The notes below the pieces were generated by a model, which worked only from the letters and a program-made list of their open reading frames with translations, ran no database searches and was not told the DNA's origin. From contig NZ_JACBXA010000012.1 in assembly GCF_013870515.1 (NCBI RefSeq), positions 1 through 57,150 of the forward strand: a stretch of DNA of 57,150 bases, given 5' to 3'. Positions 42,536 to 51,395 of the stretch are shown piece by piece. Within the stretch, counting starts at the first letter, position 1, and each line of letters opens with the position of its first letter. This DNA comes from Streptomyces albidus (ex Kaewkla and Franco 2022) (GTDB lineage: Bacteria > Actinomycetota > Actinomycetes > Streptomycetales > Streptomycetaceae). Both the position numbers and the translations under genes were made by a program.

Positions 42536-44800
42536 TCAACGGGCCTTCCCCGCCCCCGGGTCGGTGCGTGTGAGGGCCTGACAGGTGGGGGTCGCACGGT
42601 GCGTGTAGTCGGCGACGTGGCCTTCGAAGAGCACGGTCCCGCCGTGCTTGCCCGGCCCGGGGCCGAGGTCGATCAGCCAGTCGGCCTGCCGGACGACGTC
42701 GAGGTTGTGCTCGATCACGACGACCGTGTGGCCCTGCTCGACGAGGCGGTCGAAGACGTCCACGAGCGTGTCGATGTCGTTCATGTGCAGCCCCGTTGTC
42801 GGCTCGTCGAGCACGTAGGTGGTGGGCAGCTCCGCCTCACGAAGCTCCTTCGCGATCTTGACCCGCTGGCACTCTCCTCCTGACAGCGTGCTCAGCGACT
42901 GTCCCAGGCGCAGGTAACCCAGGCCGACGGCGGCGAGTTGGTGCAGTCCGCGGGAGATGTCGTCGTCGGGCAGCCGGGCGACGGCCTGGTCGATGGTGAG
43001 GTCGCCGACGTCCGCGATGGAGAGCCCGTTCACGGTGTGCGCGAGGACTTCCGGGGTGAAGCGGCGGCCGCGGCAGGTCTCGCAGACGATCTCCTGGCCG
43101 TCCATGAACGCGAGATCGGTGTGGACGACCCCGAGCCCCTTGCAGTCGGGGCAGGCGCCCGCGGAGTTCGCGCTGAACAGCCCGGCGGAAACATGGTTGT
43201 TGTGCCTGGCGAAGAGCTTGCGGACGGCCGGGGCGATGCCGGTGTACGTGACGGGCGTGGAACGCCGGTTGGTGCTCACCGGCCTCTGGTCGATCACCGT
43301 GGCCTCGTGCTGGGCCGCCAACTCATCGGCGAGGCTGGACTTTCCAGATCCCGCGACGCCGGTGAGGACGGTCATCACGCCGGTGGGGATCCGCACGGTC
43401 ACGTGCTGGAGGTTGTTGCGGCGGGCGTCCGCGACGGTGATGCCACCCGTGGCGGCACGGGGGTCGAGCTTGACCGGGCGGCGCCGCCCCAGGGCGCGTC
43501 CGGTGGGCGTGCCCGAGTCCCGGAGCCGGGCGAACGTCCCTTGGAACACGAGCCGGCCGCCGCCGGCGCCGGCGGCCGGTCCGATCTCGATGATCTCGTC
43601 CGCGTGTGCCATGACAGCCGGGTCGTGCTCGACGACGAGGACGCTGTTGCCGCTGTCGCGAAGCTGCTCCAGGAGCTTGATCATCGAGTCCACGTCGGTG
43701 GGGTGCAGCCCGACGGTCGGTTCGTCCACCACGTAGGTCATCTCGGTGAGGCTGGATCCGAGGTGCTTGACCGTCTTGATCCGCTGGGACTCGCCGCCGG
43801 AGAGCGTCGTGGTCGCCCGGGCCAGTGTGAGGTAGCCGAGTCCGATCGTGATCATCGCCTCCAGCCGGGACGTCAGTGCGGCGACCACGGGAGCGACCCG
43901 GGGGGACCTGATCTCCTCGACGAGGCCGAGCAGTTCGGTGATCTCCAGCCGGGACATCTCGCCGATGGTGCGACCGAGCACGGTGGCCGTCCGGGCGGCG
44001 TCGTTGAGGCGGTCACCGGCACACTCCGAGCAGGTCGCGGCCCGGGTGAACCGGCGAATGGCCTCCTGCTTGCGCTCGGACAGGTTGTCGGAGGTGTGCA
44101 GGTGGATCCGCTCGAACCGCTCGACCACCCCCTCGTACCCCTTGGGGGGCCTGCGGCCGAGCTCGGCCGCCGCCCCGCCCCCGTACAGCAGCGCCTCGCG
44201 TTCGGACGGGCTCCATTCCCTCAGCGGGGTGCCGGCGTCGAAGGTGCCGATGTCGGCGTACTGGGAGTACCAGTAGCCGCCGTTGCCGAAGCCGGGCAGC
44301 CGGATCGCGCCGCCGGCGAGGGACTTGTCCAGGTCGAGAAAACGGTCCACGGCACTGACCACCACTTCGCCGAGGCCGGAGCAGGCCGGACACATCCCGG
44401 CGGGCTCGTTGAAGGAGAAGTGGCTCGATTCCCCCACGTGCGGGCGGCTGAGCCGGGAGAACAACAGGCGCAGGAAGGTCCAGGCGTCCGTGACCGTGCC
44501 GACGGTGGAGCGGGCGTTTCCGCCGATCCGGCGCTGGTCGATGACGATCACCGGGGTGAGCCCCTCGACGTGCTCGACGTCCGGGCGCGACCACTTCGGC
44601 AGCCGGTTCCTCGCGAACGGCGGGAAGGTCTCGTTGAGCTGGTATCCGGCCTCGGCGGCGATCGTGTCGTACACCAGTGACGATTTTCCCGAGCCGGAGA
44701 CACCGACGAAGACGACCAGCCGGTTGCGCGGGACGTCGACGTCCACGTCGGCCAGGTTGTTCGTGCGGGCCCGGCGAAGGGCGATGGCTCGCTGCGTCAT
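42536..44800 (-). CDS. UvrA-like twin-ATPase protein (short UvrA paralogue)
   Basis: A 754-residue excinuclease-UvrA-like protein, about 200 residues shorter than housekeeping UvrA. Two ABC cores are present: Walker A GVSGSGKSS and GVAGSGKSS, signatures TTLSGGESQRIK and STLSGGECQRVK, Walker B YVVDEPTVGLHP and YVLDEPTTGLHM. Zinc-binding CPACSGLG and CPDCKGLG pairs remain. Short paralogues of this kind are linked to drug resistance or damage tolerance in Streptomyces and lack the UvrB-binding region. TAGCCT lies 7 bases before the ATG, suggesting a leaderless message. It diverges from the WYL regulator across 63 bases. Confidence 0.85.
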   Translation of the reverse strand: MTQRAIALRRARTNNLADVDVDVPRNRLVVFVGVSGSGKSSLVYDTIAAEAGYQLNETFPPFARNRLPKWSRPDVEHVEGLTPVIVIDQRRIGGNARSTVGTVTDAWTFLRLLFSRLSRPHVGESSHFSFNEPAGMCPACSGLGEVVVSAVDRFLDLDKSLAGGAIRLPGFGNGGYWYSQYADIGTFDAGTPLREWSPSEREALLYGGGAAAELGRRPPKGYEGVVERFERIHLHTSDNLSERKQEAIRRFTRAATCSECAGDRLNDAARTATVLGRTIGEMSRLEITELLGLVEEIRSPRVAPVVAALTSRLEAMITIGLGYLTLARATTTLSGGESQRIKTVKHLGSSLTEMTYVVDEPTVGLHPTDVDSMIKLLEQLRDSGNSVLVVEHDPAVMAHADEIIEIGPAAGAGGGRLVFQGTFARLRDSGTPTGRALGRRRPVKLDPRAATGGITVADARRNNLQHVTVRIPTGVMTVLTGVAGSGKSSLADELAAQHEATVIDQRPVSTNRRSTPVTYTGIAPAVRKLFARHNNHVSAGLFSANSAGACPDCKGLGVVHTDLAFMDGQEIVCETCRGRRFTPEVLAHTVNGLSIADVGDLTIDQAVARLPDDDISRGLHQLAAVGLGYLRLGQSLSTLSGGECQRVKIAKELREAELPTTYVLDEPTTGLHMNDIDTLVDVFDRLVEQGHTVVVIEHNLDVVRQADWLIDLGPGPGKHGGTVLFEGHVADYTHRATPTCQALTRTDPGAGKAR

Positions 44801-44863
44801 GACTCGGAGGCTAGGAGCAGATGCGGCCACATCCTGACCGCGACGGCTGCGAGGCTGCTGGTC

Positions 44864-45883
44864 ATGGCGGACGTCACGGAGCGGATGCTGGCCCTGCTGT
44901 CGACCTTGCAGACGGGCAGGTCGTTCAGCGGAGAGGAGCTGACCCGGCGCCTGAGCATCAGTCCGCGGACGCTCCGCCGGGACGTCGACCGGCTGCGCGG
45001 CTACGGGTATCCCGTCGAGACCCGGCCGGGGCCCGGCGGCTACTACCGGCTCGCGGCAGGGCGGACCATGCCGCCGCTCGTCCTGGACGACGACGAAGCG
45101 GTGGCCACCCTCCTGGCACTCGCCTCCCTCGCAGCCACCGGGCCGTCCACCGGAGGAGGGATCGACGACGCCGCGACCCGCGCCTACGGCAAGCTGGACC
45201 AGTTCCTCCCCGCCCGGCTGCGCCCTCGCGCGCTGGCTCTCCGCTCCAGCCTGGAGACCAGCCCCCAGCGCGCTCCGAGCGTGACCGCCCAGCAGCTCGG
45301 CCTCTTCGCCGACGCCATCGCCCGCCAGGAGACGATGACGTTCACCTACAGCAGCGCCCGCGGAGAACGGACGGAGCGGCGGGTGGAGCCGTACCGGCAG
45401 GTGCACCACCTCCTGCGCTGGTACGTGCTGGGCTGGGACCTCGAACGCCAGGACTGGCGGGTCTTCCGCCTGGACAGGGTCACCGAGCCGCTGCGGACCG
45501 GGGAGCGGTACGAGCCGCGGCCGCTGCCGGCCGGGTCGGCGTCGGAGTACCTGCGGCAGGGGCTGAACAGGGGCAAGCAGACCGTCAGGCTCCAGGTCGA
45601 CGCACTCGCTGCGGACGTCGCCGACGCCCTCAAGTTCCAGGACGCCGAGATCCGTCCAGTGGGCGACCGGCGAACCGACGTCACCCTCGCGCTGGATTCC
45701 TGGCAGTGGCTGGTCCTCCACCTCGCCTTCCTCGACGCGGACTTCCGGATCGCGGAGGGAACGCAGTTCACAGAAGCCTGCGGCATCTTCGGCGAACGGC
45801 TCGTCGCTGCGGCATCGGACGAGCCCGGCGCGCAGAAGCCTCCGGGCACGGGGCAGGGCGGGCACGCGTCGGGCTCCGGCTGA
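44864..45883 (+). CDS. WYL-domain transcriptional regulator
   Basis: A 339-residue regulator. The N-terminal HTH (ERMLALLSTLQTGRSFSGEELTRRLSISPRTLRRDVDRLRGYG) is followed by a linker and a WYL domain (ERRVEPYRQVHHLLRWYVLGWDLERQDWRVFRLDR, with WYV in place of WYL) and a WCX-like C-terminal domain. WYL proteins sense nucleic acid or nucleotides and often control DNA-damage or defence genes. Its divergent position makes the UvrA-like gene the obvious target. GAGG lies 9 bases before the ATG. Confidence 0.85.
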   Translation: MADVTERMLALLSTLQTGRSFSGEELTRRLSISPRTLRRDVDRLRGYGYPVETRPGPGGYYRLAAGRTMPPLVLDDDEAVATLLALASLAATGPSTGGGIDDAATRAYGKLDQFLPARLRPRALALRSSLETSPQRAPSVTAQQLGLFADAIARQETMTFTYSSARGERTERRVEPYRQVHHLLRWYVLGWDLERQDWRVFRLDRVTEPLRTGERYEPRPLPAGSASEYLRQGLNRGKQTVRLQVDALAADVADALKFQDAEIRPVGDRRTDVTLALDSWQWLVLHLAFLDADFRIAEGTQFTEACGIFGERLVAAASDEPGAQKPPGTGQGGHASGSG

Positions 45884-46205
45884 CGGGTCGCGCGCCTGGA
45901 ACGGCGCCCGCCCGTGCTGGCAGCGCCCGCCCGTACCGGTGCAGACGGAGGCCACGAGCAGAGGACTCGATGCATCCGCTGAAGATCAATTCGCCGGAGT
46001 CGACGACCTCGCGGGGAGATCGAACAGCGCCACGCACGCTGACGGATGCACGCCACCCGGAGAACGGTGTACCGGGTACCCCCTCTAGCAGTCTCGGGCG
46101 TTGTGTATAACGGTTCTTGTCGAGTCGGGACGAAGCTTCGACGACATCCTCACACCCCCGTTAACGTCCGTCGCACCTTGAATATGTGTCTGGAGAGGAG
46201 GGCGG
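45884..46205. other. gene-free region upstream of the DUF4142 gene
   Basis: This 322-base stretch contains no supported gene. The segment around 46100-46190 is lower in GC (TGTATAACGG, GTTAACG, TTGAATATG) and probably holds the promoter of the DUF4142 gene. Confidence 0.45.
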
Positions 46206-46844
46206 ATGCGGTCCGCCATGACGTCGGGGCGGGCGGTCGGCACGATGCTGATCGTTCTCGCGGTCGTAGGAACCCTCGCTGCCCTGCTGCTTCCCATTCA
46301 CTGGTTCGACGGGAACCGGTCCATCGCCGTCGCGCGGTCGGGCTGGCAGGACGACGGCAAGGGAACCTGGAAGACCGAATACGGGCCTCTCACCCCCCTC
46401 GACCGTGACTTCATCCAGAAGGTGCGCGCCGCAGCCCTGTGGGAGCTGCCCGCCGGCGAAGCCGCCAAGGAACGGGGCACGCGCAGGTCCGTACGGACGG
46501 CGGGCGACCATCTCGTCGACGGGCACACGGAGTTGGACAAGCGAGCCATCAAGGCAGGCCGCACGCTGAACGTCCCGCTCCCGTCAGAGCCGACAGGCGA
46601 TCAGCAGGCGTACCTGAAAGAGATCCAGAACGCTCAGGGCGCGCAGTTCGACAGGGTCTTCGTCAACGACCTGCGGAGGCAGGCCGGTACGGTCTTCGGC
46701 CTCATCGGCCTGGTGCGTGACCAGACCCGCAACTCGATGGTGCGGTCGTTGACGACCAGGGCCAACTCCGTCGTCCTCGATCACATCACGGTCCTGGAGG
46801 ACACGGGGCTCGTGGACTACAAGGGGCTCGTCCCGGCGGAGTGA
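46206..46844 (+). CDS. DUF4142 family exported protein
   Basis: A 212-residue protein with an N-terminal membrane or signal segment (MLIVLAVVGTLAALLLPI) and a ferritin-like helical DUF4142 domain: LDRDFIQKVRAAALWELPAGEAAKERGTR, VRTAGDHLVDGHTELDKRAI, AQFDRVFVNDLRRQAGTVFGLI, SLTTRANSVVLDHITVLEDTGLV. The family is found outside the cytoplasm with no settled role. GAGAGGAGGG lies just before the ATG. The gene stands alone. Confidence 0.85.
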   Translation: MRSAMTSGRAVGTMLIVLAVVGTLAALLLPIHWFDGNRSIAVARSGWQDDGKGTWKTEYGPLTPLDRDFIQKVRAAALWELPAGEAAKERGTRRSVRTAGDHLVDGHTELDKRAIKAGRTLNVPLPSEPTGDQQAYLKEIQNAQGAQFDRVFVNDLRRQAGTVFGLIGLVRDQTRNSMVRSLTTRANSVVLDHITVLEDTGLVDYKGLVPAE

Positions 46845-47093
46845 CGCCACCCGGGTCGTCCGGTCCTCCGGCCACGTGACCGGGGTCAGCGCACCGGCCC
46901 CGCCGGAGACCTCCGCGACGACCGCGGCCTGCGAGCTCCACCCGGCCTGACGGTGCTCCGCCGGGCCGGGCTCGGCCCGGGACGGCGGACCCAGAGGCTG
47001 CCCCGAGGGTTGTCGGCGTCCACGAGGGTGCCGTTGTCAGCAGTTCGGGCTAATGTCGGAATCCAGCTGTTTTTCCGATTCAGGAGGTTTCTC

Positions 47094-47506
47094 ATGGCCT
47101 CGCGTCTCAACCCGTATCTCACCTTCGGCGGCGACGCCCGTCAGGCGATGGAGTTCTACCAAGGGTCTTCGGCGGCACGCTCGCCCTGAACACATTCGGT
47201 GAAGCCGGCCAGGCCGGCACCCCGATCGCCGACAAGATCATGCACGGCATGCTGGAGACCTCGAGCGGCTTCACGCTGATGGGGGCCGACACCCCGCCGG
47301 GGATGGAGCACACCCCGGGCAACAACTTCTCGGTGAGTCTCAGCGGGGACGACGAGGCCGAACTGCGGGGCTACTGGGAGAAGTTGTCCGCCGACGGCTC
47401 CGTGGCCGTGCCCCTGGAGAAGCAGATGTGGGGCGACGTCTTCGGCATGTGCACGGACCGGTTCGGCATCCCCTGGATGGTCAACATCGGCCAGTCGCAG
47501 AGCTGA
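47094..47506 (+). pseudogene. PhnB-like VOC protein gene with a one-base frameshift
   Basis: From ATG 47094 (AGGAGG 7 bases upstream) the frame reads NPYLTFGGDARQAMEFYQ and then shifts near 47160. The next frame continues the family text exactly: RVFGGTLALNTFGEAG, DKIMHGMLETSSGFTLMGADTP, NNFSVSLSGDDEAELRGYWEKLS, MWGDVFGMCTDRFGIPWMVNI. One missing base in TACCAAGGGTC accounts for it; the restored protein would be about 137 residues, normal for PhnB-like proteins. It is either a recent pseudogene or a sequencing error. Confidence 0.8.
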
Positions 47507-47564
47507 GCAGGCAGCCCGTTCGGGAGGACGGGCGTCCGGGTCGTCTGAACTACCGTGTCCGGAC

Positions 47565-47757
47565 GTGGGGATTGAGGACTGGCTGGCAGACACCCGGGCG
47601 TCCTATGACGCCGTCGCCGCCGGCTATGCGGACCAGGTCCGCGGTCTCCTGGACGAAACGCCCTGTGAACGGGCCTTCCTGAAGTCGTTCGCCGACCTGG
47701 TGCACACAACCGGCGACGGGCCGGTTGGCCGACGGTCCTTGGCCACCGGTCGGTGTA
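47565..47757 (+). pseudogene. truncated SAM-dependent methyltransferase gene
   Basis: The first 50 residues (DWLADTRASYDAVAAGYADQ, VRGLLDETPCERAFL, FADLVHTTGDGPVG) match the N-terminus of a common actinobacterial methyltransferase family. The next residues should be the SAM motif (DVGCGPG), but the sequence departs to unrelated text and stops being protein-like. The gene therefore lost everything from motif I onward. TACCGT eight bases before the GTG suggests the leaderless promoter is still intact. The following 240 bases hold no recognisable gene. Confidence 0.6.
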
Positions 47758-47965
47758 GCGGCGATCCCCGTCGATCCGTTCAGCGCGGTGACTGCGGAAC
47801 GGGTGGCGAAGACTCCGTCGGCACTCTCATCCCGGCTCCCCTCATTCCGCGATCGGTCCCGGCGGTTCACTGCGACGGGGTGCTGCGGCACCGTTGTTGC
47901 CACGCGTTGTTGCGATGCGGCGCCTCAAATCGGGTGGTATTTGCCATGCGACTGCCTCTGACGTC

Positions 47966-47994
47966 TTGCAGATGCGAGGCGTGGCGCTTACGTT
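47966..47994 (+). promoter_or_regulatory. promoter of the MopII-type regulator, leaderless
   Basis: TTGCAG (47966-47971) and TACGTT (47989-47994) are 17 bases apart and fit -35 and -10 boxes. The expected start point, 7 bases later, is the A of the ATG at 48001, so the message should have no 5' leader. No ribosome binding site is present, which agrees. Confidence 0.6.
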
Positions 47995-48000
47995 GCGCGG

Positions 48001-48396
48001 ATGCAGAGTTACACGATCGGTCAGGCGGCTCGTCTGCTGGGCGTCAGTCCTGACACGGCGCGACGCTGGGCGGATGCCGGAAAGGTCGCGACCCACCGCG
48101 ACGAGGGGGGCCGCCGCCTCATCGAAGGCAAGGATCTGGCCGCCTTCTCCATCGAGGTGGGCCAGGGCGGCATCGGGGAGGAGGAAGCGTCCTACACCTC
48201 GGCCCGTAACGCCTTTCCCGGCATCGTGACCGCCGTCAAGGTCGGTGATGTCGCTGCACAGGTCGAGATCCAGGCCGGCCCGCACCGGCTCGTGTCGCTG
48301 CTGACGCGTGAGGCCGTGGAGGAGCTGGGCCTGGAGGTCGGCATGCAGGCCGTCGCCAGGGTGAAGTCGACCAACGTGCACATCGACCTCACCTGA
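48001..48396 (+). CDS. MopII-type molybdate-binding regulator (HTH-TOBE)
   Basis: A 131-residue protein. Residues 1-50 are a MerR-like/excisionase HTH ([43 protein letters not shown]). Residues 66-131 are one TOBE/Mop domain ([60 protein letters not shown]) that binds molybdate or tungstate. It is probably the Mo-responsive regulator of the modA-modBC genes 86 bases downstream. Transcription seems leaderless. Confidence 0.85.
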   Translation: MQSYTIGQAARLLGVSPDTARRWADAGKVATHRDEGGRRLIEGKDLAAFSIEVGQGGIGEEEASYTSARNAFPGIVTAVKVGDVAAQVEIQAGPHRLVSLLTREAVEELGLEVGMQAVARVKSTNVHIDLT

Positions 48397-48482
48397 TCGC
48401 ACCGGTGCCTGGATTCCCTTCCCCCTTCAGCTCGCCCGCCGCCCGCACCACTCCATCCGCACCGTCGAGGAGCCTCAACTTC

Positions 48483-49283
48483 ATGTCATCCACGCTTACA
48501 CGGCGACGCACCGCGGCCGCGCTCACCGCCGCCGCGCTCCTGGTGCCGCTGGCCGCCTGCGGCAGCGACGGCGGCGACGAGAAGGGCAGCGGCGCCGAGG
48601 ACGGTTCGAGCAGTGCGTCCAAGACCGACTTGACGGTCCTGGCAGCTTCTTCACTCACCGACGTCTTCAAGGCCGCCGGGAAGGCCTACGAGAAGAAGAA
48701 CCCCGGGACGAAGCTGACGTTCTCCTTCGCCGGTTCACAGGAGCTGGCCGCTCAGGTCAAACAGGGTGCTCCTGCCGACGCGCTGGTCACCGCGGACACC
48801 AAGACCATGGACGGCCTGAGGTCCGATGTCGGCTCTTCCACCATCATCGCGAAGAACCGCCTGGTCATCGCCACTGAGAAGGGCAACCCGGAGAAGGTCG
48901 AGAACCTGAAGGACCTCGCCGACCCGAAGCTGAAGGTCGTCCTCGCCGCTCCTCAAGTACCGGTCGGCCGTTACAGCCAGCAGGTGCTGGACGCGCAGAA
49001 GGTCGACGTCAAGCCCGTCTCCCAGGAACCCAACGTCCGTGCTGTCCTGAGCAAGGTGGAACTCGGAGAGGCCGACGCGGGCATCGTCTACAAGACCGAC
49101 GCCGCCACGACCGACGAGGTCGAGGCCGTCAAGGTCCCCGATGACGAGAACGCCGTCGCCTCCTACCCCGCCGCGACCCTGAAGTCGTCGAAACAGTCCA
49201 AGGAGGCCGCCGCATTCGTGAAGTGGCTCAGCACCCCTGAGGCGCAGAAGCTCCTCCGCGATGCGGGCTTCCAGAAGCCGTAG
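48483..49283 (+). CDS. modA: molybdate ABC transporter substrate-binding lipoprotein
   Basis: A 266-residue lipoprotein. The signal [14 protein letters not shown] ends in a lipobox, and a polar linker follows. The ModA fold shows [68 protein letters not shown] and [16 protein letters not shown]. It captures molybdate outside the membrane for the fused permease-ATPase that follows. ATG 48483 has GAGGAG about 10 bases upstream. Confidence 0.9.
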   Translation: MSSTLTRRRTAAALTAAALLVPLAACGSDGGDEKGSGAEDGSSSASKTDLTVLAASSLTDVFKAAGKAYEKKNPGTKLTFSFAGSQELAAQVKQGAPADALVTADTKTMDGLRSDVGSSTIIAKNRLVIATEKGNPEKVENLKDLADPKLKVVLAAPQVPVGRYSQQVLDAQKVDVKPVSQEPNVRAVLSKVELGEADAGIVYKTDAATTDEVEAVKVPDDENAVASYPAATLKSSKQSKEAAAFVKWLSTPEAQKLLRDAGFQKP

Positions 49284-49382
49284 TCGCGTCGCGCGTGCCT
49301 GGGGCGCCGCCGGCCCAGTGCCGGACGGCCCCAGGCCGCAGGCAGCCGCAGACTCCCTCAACTCCCGAGCCTGGAACCGTCG

Positions 49383-51326
49383 ATGAGCCGCCTCCGCGCA
49401 CCCGGAACCCGCACCCCGGCCGTTCTCGTGGTGCCCGCTCTGGTCGCGGTCGCGTTTCTGCTGCTGCCGCTGGCCGGCATCCTCGCCCGGACCGAGTGGA
49501 GCGAGCTGGGCTCCCATCTGACCGGTCCCGACGTCACCGAGGCGCTCCGGCTCTCCCTGCTGGTGTCGTTCTGGGCGTTGGGGCTTTCCCTCGTGCTGGG
49601 CGTGCCGTTGGCGTGGCTGCTGGCCCGGGTCCGCTTCCCGGGCAAGGCGCTGGTGCGCTCGCTGGTGCTGTTGCCGATGGTGCTGCCGCCGACGGTGGGC
49701 GGTGTCGCGCTGCTGCTGGGATTCGGCCGCCGCGGGCTCCTCGGACCGTGGCTGGAGAGCGAGTTGGGCATCGTCCTGCCCTTCCACACCTCGGGTGCCG
49801 TCGTCGCGGCGACGTTCGTGGCAATGCCGTTTCTGATCATCAGCCTCGAAGGCACTCTCGCGGGGCTCCGGCCCAGCTACGAGGAGACCGCGGCCTCTCT
49901 CGGAGCCTCGCCGGTACGGGTGTTCTTCACCGTCACCCTCCCCATGGTTGCCCCGGGGCTGGCCGCAGGCGCCGCCCTCACCTGGGCCCGGGCACTCGGT
50001 GAGTTCGGCGCGACCATCACCTTCGCGGGCAACCTCCCCGGTACGACCCAGACCCTTCCGCTCCAGGTCTACCTGCTCCTTCAGGACCAGCCGGAGGCCG
50101 CCACCTCCGTGTCCCTGCTGCTGCTCGCGGTCGCCATGGCCGTCCTCGTCGCACTGCGCGGCCGCTGGACGGGCGCCACCGGCAACCGCGCCACGAGCAG
50201 GGTAGATCGGCCGGAGGGAAACACCGAGCCGGCAGAGGGCGCAGGCAGCGCCCCACACGACTTTGCGGCACCCTCAGCTCCACAGCGAGAGTGCTCACTG
50301 CAGGCGGAGATCACCGGATTCAACGACGTCACCCTCGACGCCCCGGCGGGCACCACGATCGCCGTGGTCGGGCCCAACGGCGCCGGGAAGACCACCCTCC
50401 TGCGCGCCCTCCTCGGGCTCACTCCACGCGCTCACGCCCAACTCCGCCTCGGTGGTGCCGACTTCACTGCTCTTCCCCCGCACCGGCGCGGCGTGGCCTG
50501 GGTGCCGCAGGACGGTGCCCTCTTCCCGCACCTGACGGCAATCGCCAACACCGCCTACGGCCTGCGTACGAAGGGCGTACACCGGAGAGAGGCACGCCGC
50601 ACCGCGCAGGACTGGCTCGACCGGCTCGGTGTCGGCCACCTCGCGCGCCGCAAGCCCTCCCAGCTCTCCGGCGGTCAAGCCCAACGCGTCGCCCTGGCAC
50701 GGGCCTTGGCCGCCGGCCCGCGGTTGCTCCTCCTCGACGAGCCGCTCGCCGCCCTCGACCAGACCACCCGCGCCCAGGTGCGGCACACCCTGCGCACCCA
50801 CCTCGAAAGCTTCGGCGGCGTCTGCCTGATCGTCACCCATGACCCCGTCGAGGCCATCTCGCTCGGCGACCGCGTGCTCGTCCTCGACGCAGGGCGGACG
50901 CTTCAGCACGACACACCCGGCGAGGTCTCCCGGCACCCCCGCTCTCCCTGGGTGGCACGGATGCTCGGCCGCAACGCCTGGCCGGGAAGCGCCACTTCGC
51001 ACGGCGCTCTCACACTCAGCGGCGGGGGCACCCTCCTCGTCGCAGACCCCATGGCCGAAGGGACGGAAGCTCTGGCGATCATCGCTCCCGAGGCCGTCGC
51101 CGTGCACCGCGAGCGCCCAGTGGGCAGCCCTCGGAACGTCTGGCCCGGAACCGTCCGGGAGATCACCGCCGTCGGCAGCCGCCTCCGTGTCGTCATCACC
51201 TCGCCCGAAGTCCCGGACGTGATCGCCGAGATCACCCCCCAGGCGGCGAGCGAACTCGAACTCGGCGACGGCACCAGCGTGTGGACCAGTGTCAAAGCGA
51301 CCGAGGTCACCGTTGTCACTCGCTGA
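49383..51326 (+). CDS. modBC: fused molybdate ABC transporter permease-ATPase (ModB-ModC)
   Basis: A 647-residue fusion. Residues 1-265 are a ModB permease with about six helices and the ATPase-contact loop SYEETAASLGASPVRVFFTVTLP. A polar linker of about 40 residues leads to a ModC ATPase (305-520): Walker A GPNGAGKTT, Q-loop WVPQDGALFPHL, signature LSGGQAQRV, Walker B LLLLDEPLAALDQ, switch VTHDP. The last 80 residues are a TOBE domain. In most bacteria the two parts are separate genes; the fusion fixes a 1:1 ratio. No sign of frameshift. It is convergent with the methyltransferase of the methylisoborneol operon. Confidence 0.9.
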   Translation: MSRLRAPGTRTPAVLVVPALVAVAFLLLPLAGILARTEWSELGSHLTGPDVTEALRLSLLVSFWALGLSLVLGVPLAWLLARVRFPGKALVRSLVLLPMVLPPTVGGVALLLGFGRRGLLGPWLESELGIVLPFHTSGAVVAATFVAMPFLIISLEGTLAGLRPSYEETAASLGASPVRVFFTVTLPMVAPGLAAGAALTWARALGEFGATITFAGNLPGTTQTLPLQVYLLLQDQPEAATSVSLLLLAVAMAVLVALRGRWTGATGNRATSRVDRPEGNTEPAEGAGSAPHDFAAPSAPQRECSLQAEITGFNDVTLDAPAGTTIAVVGPNGAGKTTLLRALLGLTPRAHAQLRLGGADFTALPPHRRGVAWVPQDGALFPHLTAIANTAYGLRTKGVHRREARRTAQDWLDRLGVGHLARRKPSQLSGGQAQRVALARALAAGPRLLLLDEPLAALDQTTRAQVRHTLRTHLESFGGVCLIVTHDPVEAISLGDRVLVLDAGRTLQHDTPGEVSRHPRSPWVARMLGRNAWPGSATSHGALTLSGGGTLLVADPMAEGTEALAIIAPEAVAVHRERPVGSPRNVWPGTVREITAVGSRLRVVITSPEVPDVIAEITPQAASELELGDGTSVWTSVKATEVTVVTR

Positions 51327-51395
51327 GCCGCGCCTCGGAGACGGCAGCCGTTCCGCATCAGCACACGGGACCGTTCTCGTGGTGGCTCCGGACCC

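Noticed and set aside
47758..48000. Open frames on both strands between the truncated methyltransferase and the MopII-type gene.
   Set aside because: None has recognisable text or a ribosome binding site. The region looks like junction DNA after a deletion.
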